Positions 53,801 to 61,402 of a stretch of 64,000 bases of DNA are shown one piece after another. Position numbers and translations under genes: made by a program. Below the pieces are notes generated by a model. It worked only from the letters and a program-made list of their open reading frames with translations. It was not told where the DNA came from and did no database searches. The stretch is from positions 1 to 64,000 of the forward strand of contig NZ_JBDUUH010000013.1 in the NCBI RefSeq assembly GCF_039939195.1. The letters run 5' to 3'. The DNA comes from Foliimonas ilicis (GTDB lineage Bacteria; Pseudomonadota; Alphaproteobacteria; Rhizobiales; Rhizobiaceae). Each line of letters starts with the position of its first letter. Position 1 is the first letter of the stretch.

Positions 53801-54262
53801 AATCCAGGTCGAGCCCGGACCGGTCACGGTGACTGTGCCATTGGAGCCAGAGTTGTATGCTATTGTGCCGTTCGTATTGGTGACAGTGGCACCATCGGCA
53901 ATGGTCAGTGCGCCGGTCCCCCCACTACCGACATCGAGCGTGCCGGTATTGGTCCAGGTCGAGCCAGCGCCGGTCACGATGACCGTACCATCGGAGCCAC
54001 CGAGGTGCCCGATATAGCCGTCCGCATTGGTAACTGTGGCGCCATCTGTAATCGTCAGCGCGCCGGTCCCTAAGCCGACGTAAAGATTTGAACCAGGTTG
54101 TGGCGGGTTGGGATTGACGGCGCCATCAATGATAACAGTCTGGGCAAACACTGGCAGTGCGTCGCCAAGCCCGAACAGCGCCGTCGTCGCCATCAGGCTC
54201 GTCGTCCAAGCCAGCAAGCGCCCTGGGACGATTCCGCGAACGATCTGTCTCGTCGATGCCAT
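47840..54262 (-). CDS. Giant type Va autotransporter (AT-2/AIDA-like) adhesin, 2140 aa
   Basis: The N-terminus MASTRQIVRGIVPGRLLAW followed by a hydrophobic stretch ending PVFAQT is an extended signal peptide. A passenger of nine to ten repeats of about 50 residues follows (pattern GTLTVEDGGTVxN...IG...GTVxVTGxGSTWTNTGxLYVG, the T5SS/PEP-CTERM-associated repeat). Next come autotransporter-associated beta-strand repeats (LVLEGANTYTGGTELRSGTL), duplicated with a 1560-base period. A C-terminal beta-barrel of about 270 residues (GMSAWGTAYGSWGSTD to FKANLAIRF) ends in Phe. Surface adhesion or biofilm roles are typical. ATG 54262 is chosen over 54358. It is divergent from an AraC-type regulator and followed by ialB. 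Confidence 0.92.
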   Translation of the reverse strand: MASTRQIVRGIVPGRLLAWTTSLMATTALFGLGDALPVFAQTVIIDGAVNPNPPQPGSNLYVGLGTGALTITDGATVTNADGYIGHLGGSDGTVIVTGAGSTWTNTGTLDVGSGGTGALTIADGATVTNTNGTIAYNSGSNGTVTVTGPGSTWINTGYLYVGNPSTGSLTIEDGGTVTSAVGYIGVGRESDSSVIVTGPGSTWTNTDTLSVGYSGIGELVIEDRGAVHNSNGFIGEFANSTGTVIVTGADSTWTNTGNLYVGYSGSGTLTVEDGGTVSNMAGSIGNFADAIGTVLVTGDGSTWTNRVLDIGASGDGTLNVEAGATVISSGSLIASNAGSTGKATVTGVGSSWLNDGLLYVGNYGNGTLNVEAGGTVTSLVGYIGFWSSSMSAATVTGQGSSLTTEGVLYVGVNGNGTLLVENGGTVTNRLASNGGVVMDTLVSVGSSHGSEGRATVTGTGSRLDNGGRLYVGGSEDDAGGTGTLTVEDGGVVGNTIGLVGVGSNALGTVAVTGAGSAWTNSGSLYIGRSGAGALTVSDGGSVSSDNGTGLVEIAQNPGSTGTINIGSAAGDAAVAAGTLFAHEVRFGAGNGTLVFNHTGSFAGGAAHGFLPAITGTGTIDHLAGDTSLLTDSLGFGGTTSVSGGSLTLSGALGGSATVTGGSLIVQGGIAGDINVSGSGSLGGSGMIGGSVDMAGGVLLGRSGATLTINSDLMLNASSNVNVALGAPSITRLFDVGGNLTLDGTLNITDAGGFGVGVYRLFNYDGVLTDNGLVFGTVPPGINPDGLFIQTAASNQVNLLSTSGVELGFWDGGDDALHDNDLIDGGNGIWRADGRNWTDHDGVLNGAYQPNPTFAVFQGQAGTVTVDTGAAAIAATGMQFATDGYRIEGDAITLDGLGGESIIRVGDGTEAGAVMSATIASEMTGTTRLVLSDRGTLVLEGANTYTGGTELRSGTLSVSNDSNLGDLSGDLVFAGGALGTTASFDSTRATQIDGGFAVLDIAAGTTLGLSGEISGVGDLVHRGTGTLVLSGANTYTGMTVVNSGALIGDASSIRGIVASGGTVIFDQVNTASYAGHFVGAAGVFGEMILRGGGRLTLEGTSFLDWSIEGGTLVSATERFTGDLDIASGAGFVFDQASDGSYAGVVSGSGDLAFIGGGTIALTGNNPGFTGFSTITGSTLIVTDTLGGSALIGSGSMLGGSGTIGSGARSLVTIASGGTLSGQTGATLTIDGHLAFDAGSSVNVALGGLSTTALFNVAENLTLDGTLNVSDAGGFGAGVYRLFDYGGALTDNGLDIETAPGGIDADDLTVQTAVAGRVNLISSAGVDLGFWDGGDTSLHDNGQVDGGAGAWRADGRNWTSQDGIANGPYRPNPTYAVFQGSAGTVSVDNSAGGLGVVGMQFVTGGYRIEGDAIALEKKNGQSVIRVGDGSAAGASTTATIGSALTGASNLVKDDLGTLILTGANTYAGDTLVRAGTLIGNTTSIRNNIANAGTVVFDQADSATFSGDITGLNGATGEMTLRGGGVLTLAGISTLDWSVEDGTLVSASNRFTGDLDIASDAGFIFDQADNGTYAGMLSGAGELSFIGGGAVMLTGDSSGFRGLSTVAGSTLIVNRTLGGSALIGMDGRLAGTGTIGSGSGSQVTIASGGTLAPGHSIGTLTVDGDLVLASGSRFEVEVAPGGTNSDLVTVTGTATINGGTVAHIGMTGAYDPTATYTILSADGGLAAGSAFDDVTSDFAFLDPTLGYGANDITLTLTRNDIGFADVGITRNQIATAGGLESLAFGNDLYDAVVQLDVATARSAFDQLSGEIHGSVITGLVEDSRQIRNAANDRIRAAFGDVAASATPVLAYGPDGPVLAPADGDHFGMSAWGTAYGSWGSTDSDGNAALIDRSTGGVLLGADALVTDQLRLGLLAGYSHSSVDLDARASSASIDTYHLGLYGGTQWVVPNGTLSLRGGLAYSWHDIKTARSVGFIGFADSLSADYDANTFQAFGELGYGIETDIARFEPFVNLAHVNVRTDGFSEDGGVAALSGASGSNGVTFTTLGVRTETAIDLGEVNARLNGMIGWRHAFGDTIPESSHAFAGSDVFTIAGSPIGRNALVLDAGLDLDLTPDATLGLSYQGQFASGAQDHGFKANLAIRF
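49250..52110 (-). repeat. Large internal duplication in the autotransporter passenger
   Basis: Two copies share in order a VNVALG start, LDGTLN, DAGGFGxGVYRLF, LGFWDGGD, WRADGRNW, QxNPTxAVFQG, GYRIEGDAI and the beta-strand repeats. The VNVALG codons lie at 52091-52108 and 50531-50548, exactly 1560 bases apart. The second copy is shorter because it lacks about 85 residues found in the first. Unequal recombination within the passenger is the likely origin. Confidence 0.8.
52600..54090 (-). repeat. Tandem array of about 50-residue passenger repeats
   Basis: Nine and a half units of about 150 bases encode LYVG...GTLTVEDGGTV...GSxGTVTVTG-type strands of a beta-helix, each ending in a GSTWTNTGxL block. 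Units differ by many substitutions, and unit 8 has an insertion of about 10 residues. The pattern gives the regular spacing of conserved bases seen across this stretch. Confidence 0.85.
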
Positions 54263-54361
54263 CGATATTGTCCCCGTAGCCAGCCATAGCCTTACCAGCA
54301 AGCAGGAAACCGAAAGTCCCTTTATCGGTATTGCCTGCGCGCAAGCTGATCCCTGCAAAAG

Positions 54362-54383
54362 CCGGTTTCAGGTGAATAACCGG
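54362..54383. promoter_or_regulatory. Inverted repeat in the autotransporter/AraC divergent promoter region
   Basis: CCGGTT (54362-54367) and AACCGG (54378-54383) with a 10-base spacer form a dyad; a further AACCGG lies at 54422-54427. The position, 100 bases upstream of the autotransporter and 110 bases upstream of the AraC-type gene, suits an operator. Binding by the adjacent regulator is inferred. Confidence 0.4.
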
Positions 54384-54493
54384 TGGTCGAGAGCGCTATC
54401 ATCGTCAATGGAAAATCCGATAACCGGGCATTCAGGCGTTATATTTCGAACAATTGGGATGAATTGCCCGCTGGCCTGCTCTAATGTCACGTG

Positions 54494-55522
54494 ATGAGAT
54501 TTTTAAAACCAACACTAATCACGCTCGACCTTGAACGCGACGCCATTACAACGACAGAAAGGCTGGCGCTTTGGCGGGACGCCATGGGCCTCGCAGGCGA
54601 AGTCCATATTCCCGACGAGAGCGCCTTCACAGGGACCTTTGTGTCGCGTGGCTTCGGCGACATGCGCATCATGCGCATCAAATCAAAAACCTTTCGCTTC
54701 CTGCGCACCAGGAATATGGCATCGCGCATTCGACGTGACCATGTGATTGTCAATCTCGTTGAACGGGGTCGCTTCACGGGGACGCTTGCCGGACGCACAA
54801 CTGTCGTTGAGCCAGGCGCTGTACTGCTGTCGCGTCTTGCCAGTCCGATGGATCTCACAATGGACAACACCGAATGGCTGGGTCTGCTCTTTCCCCGTGC
54901 TGTGTTCGAAAAACACTTGTCCTGGACGCGTTCTCTGGACGCCCGTGTGTTTGCGCCAGAAACGGCCCAAGCTATCCTACTCGGCGGTCTCCTGCGTTCG
55001 CTGGATGCTCTACCTGATCCTTTGCCGGTGCGCGAGGCAACATGCGTGATGCGATCGGGCCTTGCGCTGGTGACGTCATGTCTTGGCGGGCAGGCACCAG
55101 CGTTACATGCACGAGATGAGAGGGCGGAGGATCCGGCGCAGTCGATCCGCCGCTTTATCGCGGAGCGTTTGGCCGATCCGAACCTTGGGCTTGATCTCAT
55201 TTGTCGGGAGTTCGACATCTCGCGGTCACGCCTTTACCGCGTCATGGGCGAAAGCGCAGACATAGCCGCCCTTATTCGACGTATGCGATTGCGGGCCGTG
55301 CACCGCGAAATCGCAGCCAACCGCTCGCCTGGCACCTCTTTGACCGCCATTGGGAAGTGTTGGGGTCTTTTGGACGAGCGCAACTTCCGGCGCGCCTTCG
55401 TGCAGGAATTCGGTTATCCGCCCTCCACCTTACGCAGGCAGGCGAAAGATGAAGCGCATGCCGGTCCGGCAAACCTCGGCACCATCGGTGCCGACCTCGG
55501 GCAGTGGTTCCTGGGACTCTAG
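54494..55522 (+). CDS. AraC-family transcriptional regulator
   Basis: A 342-residue regulator. The N-terminal AraC_binding_2-like sensor carries TERLALWRDAMGLAGEVHIP and VERGRFTGTLAGRTTVVEPG. The C-terminal double helix-turn-helix has LICREFDISRSRLYRVMGES and ISTxxxFRR-like LLDERNFRRAFVQEFGYPPS. A GTG one codon upstream (54491) may also start translation. It is encoded divergently from the autotransporter, with 230 bases between starts, and is the obvious candidate regulator of autotransporter and ialB. Confidence 0.9.
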   Translation: MRFLKPTLITLDLERDAITTTERLALWRDAMGLAGEVHIPDESAFTGTFVSRGFGDMRIMRIKSKTFRFLRTRNMASRIRRDHVIVNLVERGRFTGTLAGRTTVVEPGAVLLSRLASPMDLTMDNTEWLGLLFPRAVFEKHLSWTRSLDARVFAPETAQAILLGGLLRSLDALPDPLPVREATCVMRSGLALVTSCLGGQAPALHARDERAEDPAQSIRRFIAERLADPNLGLDLICREFDISRSRLYRVMGESADIAALIRRMRLRAVHREIAANRSPGTSLTAIGKCWGLLDERNFRRAFVQEFGYPPSTLRRQAKDEAHAGPANLGTIGADLGQWFLGL

Positions 55523-55574
55523 TGAATTGGCATCGATGAACCGCCTAGGGATACTTAGGCGCCTCAATGACGGA

Positions 55575-55768
55575 ATGACTGTACAATTTAAGGGATTGCC
55601 TTCGATATTGATGGAACGGTGATCGTATCAACCTCGTCCAATCGAGAAGCCTTGGCAAGATTGGGCAATAGTCCACAGCGTGAGCTGACGATTAAGCTTG
55701 ACGACATTGGCCCCTTAGCTAGCGAGAGCGTGCAAGCGCGGGCGCAAAACGAATCCAATCAGCGATGA
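55575..55768 (+). pseudogene. HAD-superfamily hydrolase, 5' fragment with frameshift
   Basis: Starts MTVQFK and, after insertion of one base in the GGG run at 55592-55594, continues GIAFDIDGTVIVSTSSNREA, LARLGNSPQRELTIKLDDIG before a TGA at 55766. The DxDGT motif at the N-terminus is that of Cof/phosphoglycolate-type HAD phosphatases. Only about 60 codons remain and similarity is limited to the first 15 residues, so the assignment is tentative. Confidence 0.35.
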
Positions 55769-55872
55769 CTGAATGTACTCAAACACTGCGTGCAGGGTCC
55801 GCAAAGGCGCGACTGCGTTGAACAGGTCGGACCCCTGATGACGTAGTCCACCACCGTTCCTCTCCTATCCGG

Positions 55873-56154
55873 TTGATGTGTGAAGGCAAGATATTGCACC
55901 TTTTCGATGCTGTCATATCAGGTGCCGGCGAGCACATCATCGCTGCGATCGGTGAGGTCGTGGCAGGTCGCAACGGGACGCTTTCTCCTGAAGCAGTGGC
56001 CCGGTCCATCGACCCAAAGACACCCGGCGACTGGATTCTGGCGTTCACGTCGGGGCGTGAGGCAATCGTTAGTTCCGGCATCCCTATCGACTATGACGAA
56101 CTCACACCTTTGGCTTCGCTCTATGGCGCCTCGGCCCACCGGCCGGGTCTTTGA
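55873..56154 (+). CDS. Hypothetical ORF, 93 aa
   Basis: From ATG 55873: GKILHLFDAVISGAGEHIIA, AIGEVVAGRNGTLSPEAVAR, TPGDWILAFTSGREAIVSSG. The composition is protein-like with alternating hydrophobic and charged residues. No family is recognised. It is in an area of remnants between the AraC-type gene and an IS5 fragment and could itself be the rest of a larger gene. Confidence 0.35.
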   Translation: MMCEGKILHLFDAVISGAGEHIIAAIGEVVAGRNGTLSPEAVARSIDPKTPGDWILAFTSGREAIVSSGIPIDYDELTPLASLYGASAHRPGL

Positions 56155-56262
56155 TCCCGCCCGTGACAGATCGGCGTTCGCTGCAGAAGGTGCAATCGTA
56201 AACGCATCCAGGTCCAGTGTCACTGAAGACATGCTCGAACCAGCGAGGCGTCGAATCTGGTC

Positions 56263-56680
56263 TTACATCGGGATGTAGCCCTTCTTGTGGAGTTGCCAGT
56301 CGAACGCCTTCATCACCCGCTTCAGCGTTCCCGTCTCCGCCAGCCTGTTGCGAAAGTGCCGGATGGTGTTCTCGTCAGGCGTCGGCGCACCGAGATCGAA
56401 GACGAGGAACCGCATCCAGGAGAGCCGGTCGCGGATCATGAACTCCATGCGCGCGTCGCTGAGATTGTGCTGCGCCTGCAGGATCAGCGCCTTGAACATT
56501 CACACCGGGTCGAACGGCGGCCGACCGCCCTTCGGGCCATCACCATAGCCCAGCCCCTCGACCAGCCAGCCTTGGAAATGCTCAAAATCCACCGTCGCCT
56601 CGAGCGTCTCCAGCGGGTCGCCGTTCTTGCTCAGCCGTTCGAGATGCTCACAGAGACCGTTGTTCCATTGCCCTGCCTCC
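56263..56680 (-). pseudogene. IS5-family transposase, N-terminal half with internal stop
   Basis: From about 56680 leftward: HLERLSKNGDPLETLEATVD, FEHFQGWLVEGLGYGDGPKG, GRPPFDPV, then TGA (56497-56499 region), then in the same frame MFKALILQAQHNLSDARMEF, RDRLSWMRFLVFDLGAPTPD and ENTIRHFRNRLAETGTLKRV up to TAC-ATC-CCG-ATG-TAA. This is the DUF772-containing N-terminal part of IS5-group transposases. The catalytic DDE domain is missing. It abuts the membrane-protein fragment at 56681. Confidence 0.8.
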
Positions 56681-56966
56681 AAATCACGACAGAGCAAGTG
56701 AATCACAAAATTGCCAATCCCGCGAGGTTGTTGCGGGTGTCCGTCTGCCAACCGGCTAGGCACAATGGCACGATACAAAGCGGCTGCACGTGAAGGACGA
56801 AGTGATAAAGAAAGTAGTTGGCGGCCACGATACAGGCGATACTGAGGATGACCACGTGCCAGGCACCTGCTGGCGTCAACGCCTCAAGGTCGTCCTCGAT
56901 CTGACGCAGGGCCGCCTGAAACCGGCCTGCCAATCGCTCATGTCCGTGTCGGATCATGCACGACAC
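56681..56966 (-). pseudogene. N-terminal fragment of a membrane-anchored signalling protein
   Basis: The frame from 56966 reads MIRHGHERLAGRFQAALRQI, TPAGAWHVVILSIACIVAAN, YFLYHFVLHVQPLCIVPLCL, AGWQ and then leaves known patterns at the IS5 fragment. A short cytoplasmic helix followed by a membrane helix and a VxPLYIVPLxLAxW-like second helix is usual at the start of GGDEF or histidine kinase sensors. The catalytic part is lost, apparently through the IS5 insertion. Confidence 0.45.
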
Positions 56967-57248
56967 CGTTTCATGCTTGCGGCACTTCCCGCTGCCGGAG
57001 AAACGCCGTCATGCTGTAGGCCTGTGCCTCGCAAGGAGCTGACATCGCAGACGACTGCACTGGCCCAAAATAGCTAACGCAAAGAAACGGCTATTGATAA
57101 AACGCGGTGTTGTATAACGACGCCGTCATTGTCCATAGAAGAAACCACACTGGCACCGCAGGATTATCGCTTTTGATCGAAGTCAATTGCGCGCTCTTTC
57201 TAAACCTCTAGGCTGGTCGAGAGTTCATTGGAAAATGTGGCAACCGAT

Positions 57249-57878
57249 ATGCAATTGTTTGTTCTGGGCGCTTCAGGCGGGGTAGGGCCCAACCTACTGA
57301 AGCAGGCAATCGCACGCGGACATCACATCACAGCACAAACGCGCAACGCGGGTAAATTGACGGAATCGGCAGCAGTCCGCGTCATCGTCGGTTCGGCGAC
57401 AGATGAAGCGTTCTTGAAACAACATCTCGCCAGCCACGACGCCGTCGTGATTGCCATCGGCATCGACAGACTTGGTAGAACAACATTGTTCTCCGAGGCC
57501 AGCGAGGCTGTAATCGCTGCGATGCAGACCGCTGGCGTCAAACGCCTCGTGGCGATCACGGGGATCGGGGCGGGGGACACCAGAGGACATGGCGGATGGC
57601 TCTACAATCTGGTCATCTATCCTCTTTTCACCCGCAATCGCTACGCCGACAACGATCGACAGGAGGCACTCGTCGAGCAAGCCGATCTGGACTGGACGGT
57701 CGTTCGTCCCGCTCCCTTCGCCGCCCGTGCCGGCAGTGGGCAACTACAAGTGGTTACGGAAATTCCGGAGACGCTGCAACTGCGCTCCATTACCCGCGCG
57801 GAGGTCGCCACATTCATTCTCGATTGCATCGAGAATGACAGCTTCATACGTCAAAAGCCCTTTATCGGCCACTTTTGA
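57249..57878 (+). CDS. NAD(P)H-binding atypical SDR (NmrA/YwnB-like)
   Basis: A 209-residue protein starting MQLFVLGASGGVGPNLLKQA with the GxxGxxG nucleotide loop of atypical short-chain dehydrogenases. Further blocks are HDAVVIAIGIDRLGRTTLFS, VKRLVAITGIGAGDTRGHGG, DLDWTVVRPAPFAARAGSGQ and ITRAEVATFILDCIENDSF. No catalytic Tyr-x3-Lys is evident, so it may be a redox sensor or isomerase-like protein. The start may instead be a TTG at 57228. It is intact, whereas genes on both sides are broken. Confidence 0.85.
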   Translation: MQLFVLGASGGVGPNLLKQAIARGHHITAQTRNAGKLTESAAVRVIVGSATDEAFLKQHLASHDAVVIAIGIDRLGRTTLFSEASEAVIAAMQTAGVKRLVAITGIGAGDTRGHGGWLYNLVIYPLFTRNRYADNDRQEALVEQADLDWTVVRPAPFAARAGSGQLQVVTEIPETLQLRSITRAEVATFILDCIENDSFIRQKPFIGHF

Positions 57879-58036
57879 TGCAAGTTGGGGCAGGCGACAG
57901 ATTGTCTCCCGCTTAGCCGTCTGCGTCATGGGCCATACTGCCCGCGCCGAAACCCCGCTGAATTCTTGCCAAGGCCATCTCTCAAGGCCTCCGAGCGCTC
58001 GTAAGGTTCTGTCATGGCGTGTGGTCTTTTGTTGTG

Positions 58037-60651
58037 TCAGATCATGAATTCCTTGTGGCCGTTGCTCTGCGACCGGAGCGTCCATTTGCGAATCTCGCCG
58101 AACCAAAGCACACTGCTGCCTATCGCGATGCAGACCAGCCACTGTTCTAGGGGCAGGGGAACGGTTCCGAACGCCACGTTGAGCGGCCCGAAGTTGACCA
58201 CGGCGATCTGCAGGAGGACGGACAGTCCGATCGCCGCCCACAGCCACCGGTTCACAAACAGATGGCTAAAAGCGCTGGTAGTCTCGAACCGAGCATTGAA
58301 ACAATTGAACAACCGGGCAAGCACCAGCACGGTGAATCCGGCCGTGCGCGCCTGATCAAGAGTCTGGGAACCCTCGATCAGTCCTCCGGGCAGGTAGAGA
58401 TCGATGGTGAGCAATGTCGCCAGTGCCATAACCAGGCCGATCTCGATCTCGATCACGCCGCGCCACATGCGCGCATCGATGGCGCGCTCGTTCGCCTTGC
58501 GGGGCGGGCGAGCCATCACGTCGTCGGTTTCCGGATCGATTCCCATGGCGAGCGCGGGACCGGAATCGGTGATCAGGTTGATCCAGAGGATCTGGGTGGC
58601 AAGAAGTGGCAGCAGCAATTCGCCGCTCCCGCCGCCCAGCCCGATCACGCCAGCGCCGACGACGCCGAGGAACACGGTCAGAACCTCGCTCATGTTGGAT
58701 GACAGCAGATAGCGGAGGAACTTGCGGATATTGTCAAAAATGCCGCGCCCTTCCCGCACCGCCTCGACGATGGTGGCGAAATTGTCGTCGGCCAGGATCA
58801 TCTTGGCCTCCTCCTTGGTGACTTCGGTGCCGGTGATCCCCATCGCCACGCCGATATCGGCAGCCTTCAACGCCGGAGCATCATTGACACCGTCGCCGGT
58901 CATCGCCACCACATTGCCATCGGCCTGCAGCGCATCGACGATGCGCAACTTGTGCACGGGCGCGGCGAGCCTCCGCTATCGCGACCGCTGCTTCCTCACG
59001 CGGCGGGTCGATGATGCCGACGGTGCCGACGAAAATCAGGTCGTGCTCCAGAGCCTCGCTGGCTTGCGGGTCCTCTTCGGCTCGCAGCGGCCGATAGGCG
59101 ACCGCCAAGGTTCGCAACGCCTCGTCCGACAGGCGCTCCACGTCGGTGTGTGTGCGTGAACGCTGCGCCTCGTCGAACGGGACCACCTCCATGCCAACCC
59201 GGATGCGTTTGCAATGCCGCATCAGCACATCGAGCGCACCCTTGGTGATGAGGATGCGCTCGCCGTCGTGCTTGTGGTCGAGTTCGATGGTCGACATCAT
59301 CTTGCGGTTGGAACTGAAAGGGATCTCGCCGACACGCTCGAAGCGCCGCTGGCGGCGGTCCTCCACGCCAAGCTTGCGTTCAGCCACGAGAAATGCGGCT
59401 TCGGTCGGGTCGCCATGGATTTCCCAAGCTCCATCTTCCGTCTCCCGCAGCCCGGCATTGCCTGCTAGGCTCCCACCGCTCAGCACGACGATCTGCTCTG
59501 CGCGAAGCGATCCTTCCAGTGCACCTCCGCCCTCGGCCTCCAGGCGGCCGAGTGGGGCGTAGCCAACGCCGGTGACGCGGCTGCCGCCGGACGCCGTCAT
59601 GATCCGCTCGATCGTCATCTCGGAGCGCGTCAGGGTACCGGTCTTGTCCGAGTAGATCACGGACGCTGAACCAAGGGTCTCAACCGACGAGAGCGTCTTG
59701 ACCACGGCGTTGCGCTTGGCCATGCGCTGGACCCCAAGCGCCAGCACGAGCGACAGGATGGCAGGAAGACCTTCAGGCACGGCCGCGACCGCCAGCGAGA
59801 CGCCAAGCAGCAGCACGGTGATGACGTCCGACGGGCCTTTGATGTCGGACACCAGCAACACCGTGGCGACCACGATTATGGCAATGATGACGACCGCGAT
59901 GCCGAGCATTCGCCCGATCAATGCCACTTCCCTTTGAAGGGGCGTCGGCTCATCGACCGTTGAGTCGAGCATGGTTGCGATGGCGCCCATCTCGGTCTGC
60001 ATGCCGGTCGCGGTGACGACGGCACGGCCGGTCCCCTGGACAACCGCGGTGCCCTTGAACACCATGCAGTACCGCTCTGCCAGAGGCGCGGGTTCCTGTA
60101 ACGCTGCTGCGTCTTTCAGAACCGCCTCGCTTTCACCGGTGAGCGAGGCTTCCTGCACCTTCAGGCTCGCCGCGCGCAGCAGCCGACCATCCGCTCCGAC
60201 CGCGTCGCCTTCCTCCAACAGCAAAATGTCGCCCGGGACCAGCTCAGCGCTCGGAATGCGCCTTCTCACCGTCGCGCAGTACAGAAGAGGTGACAGCCGT
60301 CATGCGCGCAAGAGCCGCAACGGCGTTGGCGGCCCTTGCTTCTTGCACGAAGCCAAGAACCGCATTGGCCACAACCACCATGGCGATGATGATCGCGCCG
60401 AGCAGCAGATAAACGAGCGGGTCCTGAAACTGGGCAAGCACGCGGCGCCCAGTCGGTATCGGCGCAACCGCCCGCAGTTCGTTGCGGCCATATTCCGCCA
60501 GACGTCGCGGCACCTCAGTTCCGGTCAGGCCGTACTCGGCGTCGCTGCCAAAATTGTGCACGACAGCATCGGCTGCCCGCAGCGGGTAGTCGTTGAGCGG
60601 GGAAGAATGGCGTCGTCCGTTCAAATCGCTACCCTTAACCTCGGGATCCAC
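58037..60651 (-). pseudogene. Cation-transporting P-type ATPase (P2A, Ca2+/Mn2+ type), broken
   Basis: Three pieces in order. 60651-60250 encodes the actuator N-terminus (LTGTEVPRRLAEYGRNELRA) with a shortened membrane segment. After a one-base shift, 60269-58965 encodes AELVPGDILLLEEGDAV, ASLTGESEAV, PEGLPAILSLVLALG, the phosphorylation motif IYSDKTGTLTRSE and the nucleotide domain KGALDVLMRHCKR. After a deletion of about 55 residues (including the TGDHP motif), 58957-58037 encodes AMTGDGVNDAPALKAADIG and the C-terminal membrane helices. Intact homologues have about 900 residues. The gene is complete in extent but carries one frameshift, two deletions and a frame change at the second deletion. 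Confidence 0.88.
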
Positions 60652-60732
60652 ACTCGTACCGATCGTGCTCGGCCACTATAGCCGACAAGACCGCGAGAAG
60701 CTCCTCACCACAAGGGTAGCGGGCTGATCCGA

Positions 60733-61330
60733 CTAGAACCGGGCGTCGATGTCGACGACGTTGATCGCGTAGAGGTTCTGGAATGCACCGTCCGGCAGAC
60801 TTGCTTCCTTCATCAATTTCTCGAAGGCCGCCGCGCTTTGCGGGACGTTGGAGGCGTGTTTGAGCAGCATCGTGTTGCCGGCCGACAGCTGCGGGGCGAT
60901 GATCCGGGCGATCTGGTAGTAGGGAAAATTCCAAGGATCGATCGCCAACAACACTCCGAGCGGTTCGTGGACAAGCGTGGCTTCGCCCTCTGCAGGGTTC
61001 GTTCACCGGCAGTTTTTCAGGAGCCAGCAGCCTCTCGGGGTTCCTGACATAGTATTCGAAGATCGCCGGCGACAGTTCCACCTCCGCTTTGGCTTCTGAA
61101 ACGACCTTGCCCATTTCGAGAGTGAGCAGTTTGGCGTAGCTATCGACATCCTCGCGCACGATGTCGGCGGCGTTTTGCATCACCTTGGCACGTTCGCTGA
61201 ACGGCGCGTCCTTCCATGGCAGGAACGCCGCATTGGCCTTGCCGATTGCCTGCCCGACCTCATTGTCGGTGGCGTCGGCAAACGTCTTCACCACTTCTGC
61301 GGTAAAGGGATTGATGGTTGTGTAGGCCAT
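60733..61330 (-). pseudogene. NAD(P)-dependent aldehyde (succinate-semialdehyde-type) dehydrogenase, N-terminal fragment
   Basis: From 61330: MAYTTINPFTAEVVKTFADA, KVMQNAADIVREDVDSYAKL, TLEMGKVVSEAKAEVELSPA, then a one-base insertion near 61007. The other frame continues EGEATLVHEPLGVLLAIDPW and NFPYYQIARIIAPQLSAGNT, ending QNLYAIN then unrelated VVDIDARF. The catalytic Cys region is missing. About 195 of roughly 460 residues remain. It lies between the P-type ATPase and the alcohol dehydrogenase and may once have worked with the latter in aldehyde removal. Confidence 0.85.
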
Positions 61331-61402
61331 GAGACTTACCTGTCGTTTCGTGGCGGCCTGTTCAGGAAGTCCGGCGTTGCTGGTTCCAAGCGGCTGCCGC
61401 CC

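Noticed and set aside
52600..54090. Regularly spaced repeats that could be taken for a CRISPR array
   Set aside because: Units are about 150 bases, diverged, in a single open frame, and encode beta-helix repeats of the autotransporter; there are no short identical repeats with unique spacers.
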